A stretch of DNA of 34,529 nt. Origin: Bradyrhizobium neotropicale. GTDB taxonomy: Bacteria; Pseudomonadota; Alphaproteobacteria; Rhizobiales; Xanthobacteraceae. Both the position numbers and the translations under genes were made by a program. The notes under the pieces are model-generated. The model did no database searches, had not been told where the DNA came from, and worked only from the letters and a program-made list of their open reading frames with translations. The DNA lies in the NCBI RefSeq assembly GCF_001641695.1, contig NZ_LSEF01000089.1, forward strand, positions 1 through 34,529, given 5' to 3'. This document shows, piece after piece, positions 9,747 to 18,202 of the stretch (within the stretch, counting starts at the first letter, position 1; each line of letters opens with the position of its first letter).

Positions 9747-10671
9747 ACAGGACGTCCGCGATGAGATTGAACAGCACGACGAGGCACGCGAAGACGAAGG
9801 TGACGGCCATCACCACCGGCGTGTCGTTGGCGAGAATGGAAGAGATCAGGAGCGAGCCGATGCCGGGAATACGGAAGATCTGCTCAGTGACGATGGCACC
9901 GCCGAACACCGCCGGCATCTGCAGCGCGATCAGCGTGACGACCGGGATCATGGCGTTGCGCATCACGTGCTTGACGATGACCTTGACCTGGCCGAGGCCC
10001 TTGGCGCGCGCCGTGGTAACGTAATCCAGCCTGATCACGTCCAGCATCGCCGAGCGAACGAAGCGCGTCAGTGATGCGGCCTGGAACAGGCCGAGCACCA
10101 TCACCGGCATGATCGCCTGCCGGATCATCTCGAGAACCCAGCGGATGCCGGTCCCCTTGATGTCGGTGGAGTAGACGAAGGGCAGCCAGTCCAGCGTGAC
10201 CGAGAAGATCAGGATGAAAAGGATGCCGGTGAAGAAGGTCGGCAGCGAGAAGCCGACGAAGGCGAGCGTGTTGGCGATCTGGTCGAACAGCGAATAGGGT
10301 TTGGTCGCCGCATAGACGCCAACTGGAATGGCCACCAGCAGCGCCAGGATCTGCGCCGAGCCGATCACGTAGAGAGTCGCCGGCAGGCGCTGCAGGATGA
10401 GCGTGTCGACGTTCATCCTGCTGACGAAAGAGAAGCCCCAATCGCCATGCGCCATGGCGGAGAGCCAGTGCAGGTAACGCAGGTAGATCGGATCATCCAG
10501 GCCGAACTTCGCCCGAAGCGCGAGAGCGACTTCGGGCGGCACGTTCGGATTGGTCGCCAGTTCCGAGAAGGGATCGCCCGGGGCGAGCGCGAGCACGACG
10601 AACAGCACGAGCGAGATTCCGAGCAGGCTCGGAATCGCGATCAGGATGCGACGCAGGACATACTGACTCAT
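9712..10671 (-). CDS. Peptide-type ABC transporter permease (DppB-like)
   Basis: A 319-residue inner-membrane permease. The first helix MSQYVLRRILIAIPSLLGIS is followed by LAPGDPF, the family's conserved periplasmic motif. The EAA-like loop is TTARAKGLGQVKVIVKHVMR, then NAMIPVVTLIALQMP. About six membrane helices are apparent, as is usual. It forms the transmembrane heterodimer with the DppC-like protein. It begins 29 bases after the stop of the substrate-binding protein, in the same operon. Confidence 0.95.
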   Translation of the reverse strand: MSQYVLRRILIAIPSLLGISLVLFVVLALAPGDPFSELATNPNVPPEVALALRAKFGLDDPIYLRYLHWLSAMAHGDWGFSFVSRMNVDTLILQRLPATLYVIGSAQILALLVAIPVGVYAATKPYSLFDQIANTLAFVGFSLPTFFTGILFILIFSVTLDWLPFVYSTDIKGTGIRWVLEMIRQAIMPVMVLGLFQAASLTRFVRSAMLDVIRLDYVTTARAKGLGQVKVIVKHVMRNAMIPVVTLIALQMPAVFGGAIVTEQIFRIPGIGSLLISSILANDTPVVMAVTFVFACLVVLFNLIADVLYGWLDPRISLR

Positions 10672-10700
10672 GAGAGAAGGACCCGCTCAGGCGTGCGTGA

Positions 10701-12491
10701 TCATTCTTCCCGGTACCAATCGTGCAGATTGTCGGTTTCGTTGGCCCAGCCGCTGATGATCGGACGCAGATTGTTGGCCGCCGCTTCCACCTTGAGCCGA
10801 TGCTGCACCGGGATGAACACCGTGTCCTGGTACATGAGATCGTTGGCCTTGATGTAGAGCGCTGCGCGCTTGACCGGATCCATTTCGCTCTCGGCGGCTT
10901 CGATCGCCGCGTCGTAGTCCTTGTTGACCCAGCGCGGGAAGTTCGTGCCCTGCCACTTGTTCTCCTTCGTGGCGACGTTGGTCGACAGATAGCGGCGCAT
11001 ATGCTGCGACGGATCCGGCTGGCTCAGCGGTATCTGGAACATCTCGAGATCGGCGTAGAAATGCGCATAGGTGTCGGGGTTGGCGACGTCGGAGGAGAAG
11101 AACACGGACGCCACCACCGACTTCAGCTCGACGTCGATGCCGGCCTTCTGGCAAGCCTGCTTGACGATCGCCTGGGTCTTCTGACGCGGGCCGTTGATCG
11201 AGGTCTGGTAGACGAGCTTCAGCTTCTTGCCGTCCTTCTCGCGGATGCCGTCCGCGCCCGGCTTCCAGCCGGCGTCGTCCAGGATCTTCGAGGCCTTCTC
11301 GACGCTGAACTCCCAGGAGGTGTTCTTGGAGACGAATTTTTCCGGGCCGTTGAGGAAGTTGGCGGTGGTGCGGCCGGCACGGCCGTAGATCGCCTTCTTC
11401 ACCGACTCGCGGTCGATCAGCAGCGACAGCGCCTTGCGCACCGCAGGATCGGAGAACAACGGATGCTTGGTCTTCATCGAAGAGCGCTCGCCGTCGACCT
11501 CGGTGTTGGGATCGGTGAAGTTGAGCGCGATGAACTCGGTGTCACCGCCGACGGCATAGATGGTCTTGCCCTTGCCGCCCTTCTCCAGGCGCAAGAGGAC
11601 GTCGTCCTCGACCTGGATGTTCCAGCCGAAATCATATTCGCCAGTCTGGATCACGGCGCGCGCGGCCGAGACGGCGTCGCCGCCGCCCTTCATCTCGATC
11701 GTGTCGAAATAAGGCCGGTTCGGCATGTGGTAATCGGGATTGAGCTGGCCGCGGACGAGATCGCCCGGCTTGAACTCGACGAACTTGTAGGGGCCGGTGC
11801 CGACCGGCGAGAGGTTGGTCGGCGCCTCCCGCGATTTGGACCCTTTGTAGTCCGCGAACAGATGCTTCGGGATGATGGTGTTGGGAGCCCCGACAAAGGC
11901 GTCGGCCCAGAACGGCGTCGGCTTGTTGAAGAGGATGCGGACCGTAAGGTCATCCACCTTCTCGACCGTGATGTCGCGGTGCGTCGCAATCGTCAGCGCG
12001 GAGGTCGCCGGATCCTTGGCGTATTCCCAGTTGAACACGACGTCGTCGGCGGTGAACGGCTTGCCGTCGTGCCACTTCACGCCGGGCTTGAGCTTCCAGG
12101 TCACCGACTTGCCGTCGGCGGCCAAGCCGCCGTTCTGGATCGAGGGAATTTCGGCCGCCAGCACCAGCTTCATGTTGCCGTCCGGATCCCAACAGGCGAG
12201 CGGTTCGTAGAACAGGCGCGAGCCGTCCTGGTCCTTGGTGCCGGTCGCGAAATGCGGATTGAGCAGGGTCGGGCCCTGCCACCACAGCAGCTTCAGCGCA
12301 GCGCCGCCGCCGCGCTTGGTCGGCTTGTAGACTTGAGGACCTTCCGCCATGGCGACGCCGCCAAGCGCGAGGATCTGGTTGGCCAGGGGTGCGGTGAGGC
12401 CGACCGCGGCCATGCGCTGGATGAAGGCGCGGCGATCCATCTTGCCGCCCGCCACCTTGTCGATCATCGAACGCAGTTCTTTGTCCAGCAT
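10701..12491 (-). CDS. ABC transporter substrate-binding protein, family 5 (peptide type), Tat-like signal
   Basis: A 596-residue periplasmic solute-binding protein of the DppA/OppA family (SBP_bac_5). The N-terminal region MDRRAFIQRMAAVGLTAPLAN resembles a twin-arginine leader (RRAFIQR), though it starts after an 18-residue hydrophilic stretch. The mature part shows LFYEPLACWDPDGN, then WKLKPGVKWHDGKPFTADDV and KALSLLIDRESVKKAIYG, typical of the family. The start is ATG 12491 because GGGGGAC lies just upstream; an in-frame ATG at 12572 would add 27 unlikely residues. It delivers ligand to the DppB/DppC-like permeases downstream. The ligand is unknown; the nearby amidohydrolase suggests a peptide or N-acyl compound. 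Confidence 0.93.
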   Translation of the reverse strand: MLDKELRSMIDKVAGGKMDRRAFIQRMAAVGLTAPLANQILALGGVAMAEGPQVYKPTKRGGGAALKLLWWQGPTLLNPHFATGTKDQDGSRLFYEPLACWDPDGNMKLVLAAEIPSIQNGGLAADGKSVTWKLKPGVKWHDGKPFTADDVVFNWEYAKDPATSALTIATHRDITVEKVDDLTVRILFNKPTPFWADAFVGAPNTIIPKHLFADYKGSKSREAPTNLSPVGTGPYKFVEFKPGDLVRGQLNPDYHMPNRPYFDTIEMKGGGDAVSAARAVIQTGEYDFGWNIQVEDDVLLRLEKGGKGKTIYAVGGDTEFIALNFTDPNTEVDGERSSMKTKHPLFSDPAVRKALSLLIDRESVKKAIYGRAGRTTANFLNGPEKFVSKNTSWEFSVEKASKILDDAGWKPGADGIREKDGKKLKLVYQTSINGPRQKTQAIVKQACQKAGIDVELKSVVASVFFSSDVANPDTYAHFYADLEMFQIPLSQPDPSQHMRRYLSTNVATKENKWQGTNFPRWVNKDYDAAIEAAESEMDPVKRAALYIKANDLMYQDTVFIPVQHRLKVEAAANNLRPIISGWANETDNLHDWYREE

Positions 12492-12629
12492 GGTTGTCCC
12501 CCGTCTGGTTCCGTTACGGATGCAGGCGGCCGCGATGCGGCCACCAATTTTGGCTGGCAGTAGATGGCACACCGAATAGGCCGCGCGTCAACTGGGACCG
12601 TGTGTGTGCAAACGGTCTTCTGACTTTCC

Positions 12630-12659
12630 GTTGGGCAAAACGCGTTTCGTTCGCCCAAC
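12630..12659. promoter_or_regulatory. Inverted repeat upstream of the substrate-binding protein gene
   Basis: GTTGGGC (12630-12636) and GCCCAAC (12653-12659) flank a short AAACGCGTTT palindrome. The site lies about 140 bp upstream of the binding-protein start and downstream of the amidohydrolase stop. It could be an operator or an RNA hairpin; there is no T-run to make it a good terminator. Confidence 0.3.
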
Positions 12660-12751
12660 CGTGCGGCAATCCGACGTCAAAGCACGCCGGATTCCGCGCT
12701 GCACTGCGGAAAATTTGTTCGCCGCATCAGACGAAGTAACGAGACAAAATT

Positions 12752-14170
12752 CTACACCACGGACATATCGAGCGGCGGCGCGACATGATCCGGCAGCGGA
12801 CAGACGTAAGGTGTCTTGGCGGTCCGCTTCGTCAGGTCCGCCTTGGCGGCCTTGATCAGCTCCGGTTCCGTGAGCGCCTTGACACCGAGCCCGGCCATGG
12901 CCTTGGCCGCCTGCACCATGGCCTTGTGGGCGTGCCCGCTCTTGCCTTGCGCCACCACCTGCCAGGTGTGGAACGGGGTGCCGATTGCAACCGTCGGTGC
13001 GTGCACCTGCACCGTCGGCACCACCCAGCTGACGTCGCCGACATCGGTCGAGCCGACCAGCGGATTGCGCTTGGCATCGAGCGGCACCAGGAAGTCGGCG
13101 AGCGGCCGATCGGTCGGCTCCATGCCGATCGCGTAATAGACCGACGAGATGTCCTTGTCGCTCAGCGTCGCGCGGATCTCCGTGGCGAAGCTCTTGTCCG
13201 CGTCGTCGAAATGCGGCGGTCCGAGCTCTTCCATGACCCGGTGCAGCGCCTGCTCAAGCGGCGCGTTGGGCAGGATGTTCGAGACCGCAGAGATGATCTT
13301 CATCTCGACCTTGGTCTCGGTCATCAGCGCCGCACCCTGCGCGATCTTGCTGACGCGCTCGACCAGCTCGGTCATGCCGGGCAGATCGCGGGCGCGGATC
13401 GAATAGCGCACCCGCGCATGCGCCTGCACCACGTTGGGCGCGATGCCGCCGGTATCGAGCAGCGCGTAATGAACGCGCGCATCGCTCGGCATGTGCTCGC
13501 GCATGTAGTTCACGCCGACATTCATCAGCTCGACCGCGTCGAGCGCGGAACGGCCGAGATGCGGCGAGGCCGCCGCATGCGAGGTGCGGCCGGTGAAGAT
13601 GAAGTCGGCGCGCGTGTTGGCGAGCGACGGCGTCACCGCCACTTCCCAGAAGCTGTGCGGGTGCCAGGTGATGGCGATGTCGGCGTCCGCGAAGGCGCCG
13701 GAGCGCACCATGAAGGCCTTGGCCGCGCCGCCCTCTTCCGCCGGGCAGCCGTAATAGCGCACACGGCCCGGCACCTTGTTCTCGGCGAGCCAGTCCTTCA
13801 CCGCGGTTGCGGCGAGCAGCGCGGCCGAGCCGAGCAGATTGTGACCGCAGCCATGGCCATGGCCGCCGGATTCGATCGGACGATGCTCGGCGACACCTGC
13901 CTCCTGGCTGAGGCCCGGCAGCGCGTCATATTCGCCCATGAAGGCGATGACCGGACCGCCCTCGCCCCATTCGCCCATCAGCGCAGTCGGGATGCCGGCG
14001 ACGTTCTCGGTGATACGAAAGCCCTGATGGCGCAGCTCGGCGAGATGCTCGGCGGCGGACCGCGCCTCGGTGTAGCACACCTCGGGCATGCCCCAGACCT
14101 TGTTGCTGAGGTCGATGAAGCGCCCCTTGATAGTGTCGACGCCACGCCAGATGTCACTGCGGTTATCCAT
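12752..14170 (-). CDS. M20 family amidohydrolase/metallopeptidase (AbgB-like)
   Basis: A 472-residue cytoplasmic zinc-type hydrolase resembling AbgB (p-aminobenzoyl-glutamate hydrolase subunit) and other M20D amidohydrolases, which cleave amide bonds of N-acyl amino acids or dipeptides. Visible motifs: FMGEYDALPG at about 78-86, metal-binding GHGCGHN at 105-111, the Glu pair CPAEEGG at 142-148, and WHPHSFW at 169-175. The lid/dimerisation domain lies between. The start ATG 14170 leads directly into the family-like sequence; ATG 14230 would add 20 residues. It is upstream of and codirectional with the peptide ABC genes (260-bp gap), which suggests that it hydrolyses what the transporter imports. 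The exact substrate cannot be told. Confidence 0.9.
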   Translation of the reverse strand: MDNRSDIWRGVDTIKGRFIDLSNKVWGMPEVCYTEARSAAEHLAELRHQGFRITENVAGIPTALMGEWGEGGPVIAFMGEYDALPGLSQEAGVAEHRPIESGGHGHGCGHNLLGSAALLAATAVKDWLAENKVPGRVRYYGCPAEEGGAAKAFMVRSGAFADADIAITWHPHSFWEVAVTPSLANTRADFIFTGRTSHAAASPHLGRSALDAVELMNVGVNYMREHMPSDARVHYALLDTGGIAPNVVQAHARVRYSIRARDLPGMTELVERVSKIAQGAALMTETKVEMKIISAVSNILPNAPLEQALHRVMEELGPPHFDDADKSFATEIRATLSDKDISSVYYAIGMEPTDRPLADFLVPLDAKRNPLVGSTDVGDVSWVVPTVQVHAPTVAIGTPFHTWQVVAQGKSGHAHKAMVQAAKAMAGLGVKALTEPELIKAAKADLTKRTAKTPYVCPLPDHVAPPLDMSVV

Positions 14171-14459
14171 GCTTCGGTCCGTGATCCAGGTCAAAACGAA
14201 GCGGTAATGGTTAGCAGCTTCGTTCGCCAACGACCAGCGGCTGGCCGGACATCAGCCATGCGGACGGTGCCGATATGATGACATGTCTGTCAGACTTGTG
14301 TGCGGCCAGTTCCTGCCCTTTCGAAGAATTCACGCGGCGGCATCTGGAATAGTGGCGGTCAAGTCTTTCAAGACGGCCGCCCGGGGCTTAAATTGGGGAA
14401 TGCTTCGCGCGCCGCTCGTTCGCGGCGAAGGGGCCGCGTTCGCAGATCAGGAGAACTCC

Positions 14460-15431
14460 ATGCCCGCTCTGACCGAATGGCGCGTGCCGCCGGCCAACCA
14501 GCCGCGGGCGAGCGACTACGGCTTCGATCTCGACCGTGCGCTCGCCTCCATCGTCGGCCTGCATGCCATCATCCCGCCGGACGCCTTCAGCGCCGAGACG
14601 CTGGGCACCGAGCGGGCCGGCAACGGCGTCGTGATCGACGACGGGCTGGTGCTCACCATCGGCTATCTCATCACCGAGGCGGAATCGGTCTGGCTGCATC
14701 TCGCCGACGGGCGAGTCGTGGAAGGACATGCGCTCGGCTTCGATTCCGTCACGGGCTTCGGCCTAGTGCAGGCGCTCGGCCAGCTCGACATCGAACCGTT
14801 GCCGCTCGGCTCGTCGGCGGCGAGCCGGATCGGCGACCGCGTCGTGGTCGGCGGCGCCGGCGGACGCACGCGATCGGTCGCGAGCCAGATCGTGGCCAAG
14901 CAGGAATTCGCCGGCTACTGGGAATATCTGCTCGATGAAGCCGTCTTTACCTATCCCGCCCACCCGAACTGGGGCGGCACGGGCCTGCTCAACGAGCGCG
15001 GCGAACTGATCGGGATCGGCTCGCTGCAGCTCGAGCGCGAACGCGACGGCAAGGGCGAACACGTCAACATGGTCGTGCCGATCGACCTGTTGAAGCCAGT
15101 CCTGGACGATTTGCGCAAATTCGGCCGCGTCAACAAGCCGGCACGACCCTGGCTCGGGCTCTACTCGACCGAGATCGACAACCGCGTGGTCGTGATCGGG
15201 ATCTCCGCCAACGGCCCGGCTGCCCGGGCCGAGCTCAAGACCGGCGACGTCATCCTCGCGGTCGACGGCGACAAGGTGACGAGCCAGACCGCCTTCTATC
15301 GCAAGATGTGGGCACTCGGCGCCGCCGGCGTCGACGTGCCGCTGACGGTGCATCACGAAGGCGTCACCTTCGACGTCACGGTGACATCGACCGACCGCTT
15401 CAAGCTCTTGAAGGCGCCGAAGCTGCATTGA
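14460..15431 (+). CDS. HtrA/Deg-like protein with PDZ domain, catalytic triad lost
   Basis: A 323-residue protein with a trypsin-like fold (residues ~30-215) and one PDZ domain (residues ~228-312, WLGLYSTEIDNRVVV then LKTGDVILAVDGDKV). The HtrA catalytic sites are recognisable but altered: Tyr69 replaces His in VLTIGYLITEAESV; Gly99 replaces Asp in DSVTGFGLV; and the Ser loop reads NWGGTGLLN (170-178), with Trp where the Ser should be. It therefore should not be a protease. ATG 14460 follows AGGAG at good spacing. No signal peptide is visible from this start, so it is probably cytoplasmic, unlike most HtrA proteins. The alpha/beta hydrolase gene starts 34 bp downstream, probably one operon. 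A scaffold or regulatory role is an inference. Confidence 0.85.
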   Translation: MPALTEWRVPPANQPRASDYGFDLDRALASIVGLHAIIPPDAFSAETLGTERAGNGVVIDDGLVLTIGYLITEAESVWLHLADGRVVEGHALGFDSVTGFGLVQALGQLDIEPLPLGSSAASRIGDRVVVGGAGGRTRSVASQIVAKQEFAGYWEYLLDEAVFTYPAHPNWGGTGLLNERGELIGIGSLQLERERDGKGEHVNMVVPIDLLKPVLDDLRKFGRVNKPARPWLGLYSTEIDNRVVVIGISANGPAARAELKTGDVILAVDGDKVTSQTAFYRKMWALGAAGVDVPLTVHHEGVTFDVTVTSTDRFKLLKAPKLH

Positions 15432-15465
15432 GCAGGCTGAACTGACCTCAGGCAAGGACGTGGTA

Positions 15466-16536
15466 ATGACCGAGGCCGTGGTGGACGACATCGTCGCCGT
15501 GCTGCCGCCGCTGCTCAATGCGTTGGAAGCGCTGAGCTTCGTCGGCCGCCATTTGCATCCGCCGGCATTCGGTTCAGTGATGAACGCGATCGGTGCGCCG
15601 GACGAGACGCTGCAGGCGGCGCGCGCAGCCCTTGGGGAATGGCCGGAGCGATTCGCTGACCTTCGCAGCCTGGTGGAGCGCGCCTGCGACGAGACGCTCG
15701 CCGCGTTCGCCGGCCTGCGCGAGGTCGAGCGCGGCAATGGCGACCTGGTCGCTGTCTTCCGCGCGCTGCGCCACGTGCCTCGTGCGCAGGAGGCGCTCTA
15801 TCCGCTCGCGGCGAAATTTCCGCCGGTGAGCAGCTTCTTTCTCAGCGCGACGACACGCGAGGATGAAGGCCTGCTGATGCGGCTTGCCACAGGCACGAGC
15901 GAGCACACCGGCGTCTTCCACGATCACAACGAGCCCGGCAGCCGCGGCGGCTTCTCGGTCTATGTGCCGGAATATTACACGCCCGATCGCGCCATGCCGC
16001 TGGTGATGGCGCTGCATGGCGGTAGCGGCAACGGTCGCGGCTTCCTGTGGAGCTGGCTGCGCGATGCGCGCAGCTTTGGTGCGATCCTGGTGGCGCCGAC
16101 CGCGACCGGACCGACCTGGGCGCTGATGGGCGAGGATACTGACACACCGAATCTGATGCGCGTCATCGAGAAAGTGCGCAGCCGCTGGACGATCGATGCC
16201 GCACGCCTGCTGCTGACAGGCATGAGCGACGGCGGCACCTTCTGCTACGTCAGCGGGCTCGATGGCGCCTCACCCTTCACGCATCTCGCGCCGGTCTCAG
16301 CGACCTTCCATCCGTTGATGGCAGAGATGGCGGACGCCGCGCGCATGCAGGGCCTACCGATCTTCGTCACCCACGGCAAGCTCGACTGGATGTTTCCCGT
16401 GCAGACAGCGCGGCAGACACAGGCTGCGCTCTCGGCCGCCGGTGCCGACGTCACCTATCGCGAGATCGACGATCTCAGCCACGCCTATCCGCGCGAGATC
16501 AATGCGGAGCTGGTGCAGTGGCTGAATGGAGGATGA
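15466..16536 (+). CDS. Alpha/beta hydrolase (phospholipase/carboxylesterase-like)
   Basis: A 356-residue protein with a helical N-terminal region (~1-125) of unknown role and a C-terminal alpha/beta-hydrolase domain. The oxyanion-hole segment is ALHGGSGNGRG (182-192), the nucleophile elbow GMSDGG with Ser254, the acid probably Asp307 in HGKLDWMFPV, and the base His339 in DDLSHAYP. The domain resembles the phospholipase/carboxylesterase or PHB-depolymerase-like group. ATG 15466 with AAGGA upstream is preferred over GTG 15460. It probably shares a transcript with the HtrA-like gene upstream. The substrate is unknown, an ester or a polymer being possible. Confidence 0.83.
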   Translation: MTEAVVDDIVAVLPPLLNALEALSFVGRHLHPPAFGSVMNAIGAPDETLQAARAALGEWPERFADLRSLVERACDETLAAFAGLREVERGNGDLVAVFRALRHVPRAQEALYPLAAKFPPVSSFFLSATTREDEGLLMRLATGTSEHTGVFHDHNEPGSRGGFSVYVPEYYTPDRAMPLVMALHGGSGNGRGFLWSWLRDARSFGAILVAPTATGPTWALMGEDTDTPNLMRVIEKVRSRWTIDAARLLLTGMSDGGTFCYVSGLDGASPFTHLAPVSATFHPLMAEMADAARMQGLPIFVTHGKLDWMFPVQTARQTQAALSAAGADVTYREIDDLSHAYPREINAELVQWLNGG

Positions 16537-16619
16537 ACAACCCGTCCTTGACCGCGCCGCAGTGCCGCGGAACCATCACTCCAGGCCGGAGTTATCGTCC
16601 GGTCACCGGAGGTTCGACA

Positions 16620-16826
16620 ATGCAGACTATTCTCGGAATGATTTTGGGCGCGCTCCTGCTGGCTGGCGGCGTCTATGTCTATGACTCCATGCAGACGTCC
16701 TCGGTCGCCAATGGTGACGTCGCAACCGCCAATCGCACCATCGTAAACTGGGATGTCGCGAAGGCCGATTGGGACGCGCTGCGCGATCGCGCGCACAAGG
16801 ACTGGGTCCGGATCTCGTCGAAGTAA
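16620..16826 (+). CDS. Small single-pass membrane protein, function unknown
   Basis: A 68-residue protein with an N-terminal membrane helix (QTILGMILGALLLAGGVYVY) and a polar C-terminal domain ending KADWDALRDRAHKDWVRIS. The ATG at 16620 follows GGAGG at 8 bases; the longer frame from 16518 overlaps the hydrolase gene and is not supported. It starts 83 bp after the hydrolase stop and is followed by a strong terminator. The conserved-looking Trp/Asp pattern suggests a real gene; I recognise no family. Confidence 0.72.
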   Translation: MQTILGMILGALLLAGGVYVYDSMQTSSVANGDVATANRTIVNWDVAKADWDALRDRAHKDWVRISSK

Positions 16827-16844
16827 CATCGCCCGAACATGAGC

Positions 16845-16876
16845 AAGGCGCCGTCGCGGTTCGCGGCGGCGCCTTT
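16845..16876 (+). terminator. Rho-independent terminator
   Basis: A stem of AAGGCGCCGTCGCG with CGCGGCGGCGCCTT (14 pairs including one T-G) closes a 3-base loop and is followed by TTTGTGTT. It lies 18 bp after the small membrane protein gene and may also serve the converging DsbA-like gene. Confidence 0.75.
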
Positions 16877-16919
16877 GTGTTGGGCACGATCAGAGCGGCG
16901 CGCAAATCAGTTCATCGTA

Positions 16920-17579
16920 TCAGTTCATCTTGGCCTTGCGCGCATCGGCGATGACCTGCTCGAACTCCGCCATCGTCAGCACGCCGGGCACGCGGTATTT
17001 TCCGACGATGAAGGACGGCGTGCCGCGGAAGCCGAAGGCCTCGGCCTGGTCGTTGTTGCGCTTGAGGACGGAGTCGATGTCCTTTGCGCGCTCAGTGAGG
17101 TCGCGCTTCAGGCGATCCATGTCGACGCCGACGCCGGCCAGGAGCTCGTTGATGCGCGGCTCGGTCAGGCGCGAGCTGACTCCCATCATCGCGTCATGGG
17201 CCTGGTGATACTTGTCCTGGAATTTCGCCGCGAGCGCGATCCGCGCCGCCGTGATCGAGACCGGACCGAGGATCGGCCAGTCCTTCAGCACCAGCCTCAC
17301 CTTGCCGTCGTCCTGGATGACCTGGCGCAGCTCGGGCTCGAGCTTGCGGCAATAGGGACAATTATAATCGGACCATTCAACGATGGTGATGTCACCATTG
17401 GGATTGCCGGCGACGGGAGTGTCGGGATCGCGCAGCACCTTGGCCTCGGTCAGCACCTCGTCATCGTCGACGGCCGCGCGTGCCGAGGCGATGCCACCCG
17501 CCACGAGGGCTCCGGCTCCGATCAACGTCAATGCGGTGCGCCGCGTCGGCCCAAGGCCCTTATTCCTGAATCCAGTCAT
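16920..17579 (-). CDS. DsbA family thiol:disulfide oxidoreductase, Tat-like signal
   Basis: A 219-residue periplasmic thioredoxin-fold protein. The leader PTRRTALTLIGAGALVAGG contains a twin arginine before a hydrophobic stretch and ends near ASARA. The active site is CPYC at 74-77 in EWSDYNCPYCRKLEP; the cis-proline loop is FRGTPSFIVG at about residues 183-192. A helical insertion lies between, as in DsbA/Com1-like proteins. It could introduce or isomerise disulfides in exported proteins. A DsbB gene occurs at 21624-22169, and several small Cys-containing exported proteins are nearby, a possible set of partner and substrates (inference). The nearest gene on this strand is about 175 bp upstream (a thioesterase). 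Confidence 0.92.
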   Translation of the reverse strand: MTGFRNKGLGPTRRTALTLIGAGALVAGGIASARAAVDDDEVLTEAKVLRDPDTPVAGNPNGDITIVEWSDYNCPYCRKLEPELRQVIQDDGKVRLVLKDWPILGPVSITAARIALAAKFQDKYHQAHDAMMGVSSRLTEPRINELLAGVGVDMDRLKRDLTERAKDIDSVLKRNNDQAEAFGFRGTPSFIVGKYRVPGVLTMAEFEQVIADARKAKMN

Positions 17580-17755
17580 ATCTCGTCCCGTTTCGGTCCC
17601 ATCGCCGCTGATATGGTTCAGGACCGGGAATTGTTACGCGTCATATAGAGTGTTGCGGCGGCATTGTCATCGCACCAGCAGCGTGACCGCCAGCGGCAGC
17701 AGAAACGAGGTGATCAGGGCGTTCAGGCTCAATCGCCGCGCGGCGCCTGCGAAGG

Positions 17756-18199
17756 CTACCCGCGGGGCAGCATCGCCATCAGCGTGCCGGTCATGGCCGC
17801 GATCAAGGTGGTCTTGCCGTCATGCTCGGCGAAGGCCTTGGCCTCGCAGAAGGTCAGCGTGCGGCCCGGCTTGACGACCTCGGCCTTGAAGACGAAGCGC
17901 TCGCCGCGGGCGGGCGCGAGCAGCGAGGACTTGAACTCGACGGTGAGGATGTCGGCCTCGCGCTGCATCAGGGTGAAGGCGGCAACCCCGCACGCATTGT
18001 CCAGCCCTGCGGTGATGATGCCGGCGTGAATGAAACCGTTCTGCTGCGTGAAGGCTGACGTATGCGGCATCGCCAGCTCGACCTCGCCCGGCGCGAGACG
18101 GACAATCGAGATGCCGAGCGTTCGCATCGCCGGCTGTCCGGCGAACAGCGCGGTGGCGGCGGCGTGGTAGTCGGGGTTTTTCGGTTCGAACGCGGCCAT
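17756..18199 (-). CDS. PaaI-type hotdog thioesterase
   Basis: A 147-residue single hotdog-domain protein. The active-site region reads NGFIHAGIITAGLDNACGVAA (residues ~54-74), corresponding to the HGG...D motif of PaaI/YdiI thioesterases, with Ala in place of one Gly. The following strand LTVEFKSSLLAPARG is also typical. It hydrolyses acyl-CoA or aryl-CoA thioesters; the acyl group is unknown. It starts 3 bp after the stop of the second thioesterase, clearly in one operon, divergent from a TetR regulator and downstream of two operator-like palindromes. Confidence 0.88.
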   Translation of the reverse strand: MAAFEPKNPDYHAAATALFAGQPAMRTLGISIVRLAPGEVELAMPHTSAFTQQNGFIHAGIITAGLDNACGVAAFTLMQREADILTVEFKSSLLAPARGERFVFKAEVVKPGRTLTFCEAKAFAEHDGKTTLIAAMTGTLMAMLPRG

Positions 18200-18202
18200 C
18201 GC

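Noticed and set aside
10722..14278. 613- and 497-codon plus-strand ORFs opposite the binding protein and amidohydrolase
   Set aside because: Both are antisense shadows; the minus-strand products carry complete family motifs.
14283..14459. N-terminal extension of the HtrA-like protein
   Set aside because: The ribosome site AGGAG sits directly before ATG 14460, and the extension is not hydrophobic enough for a signal peptide.
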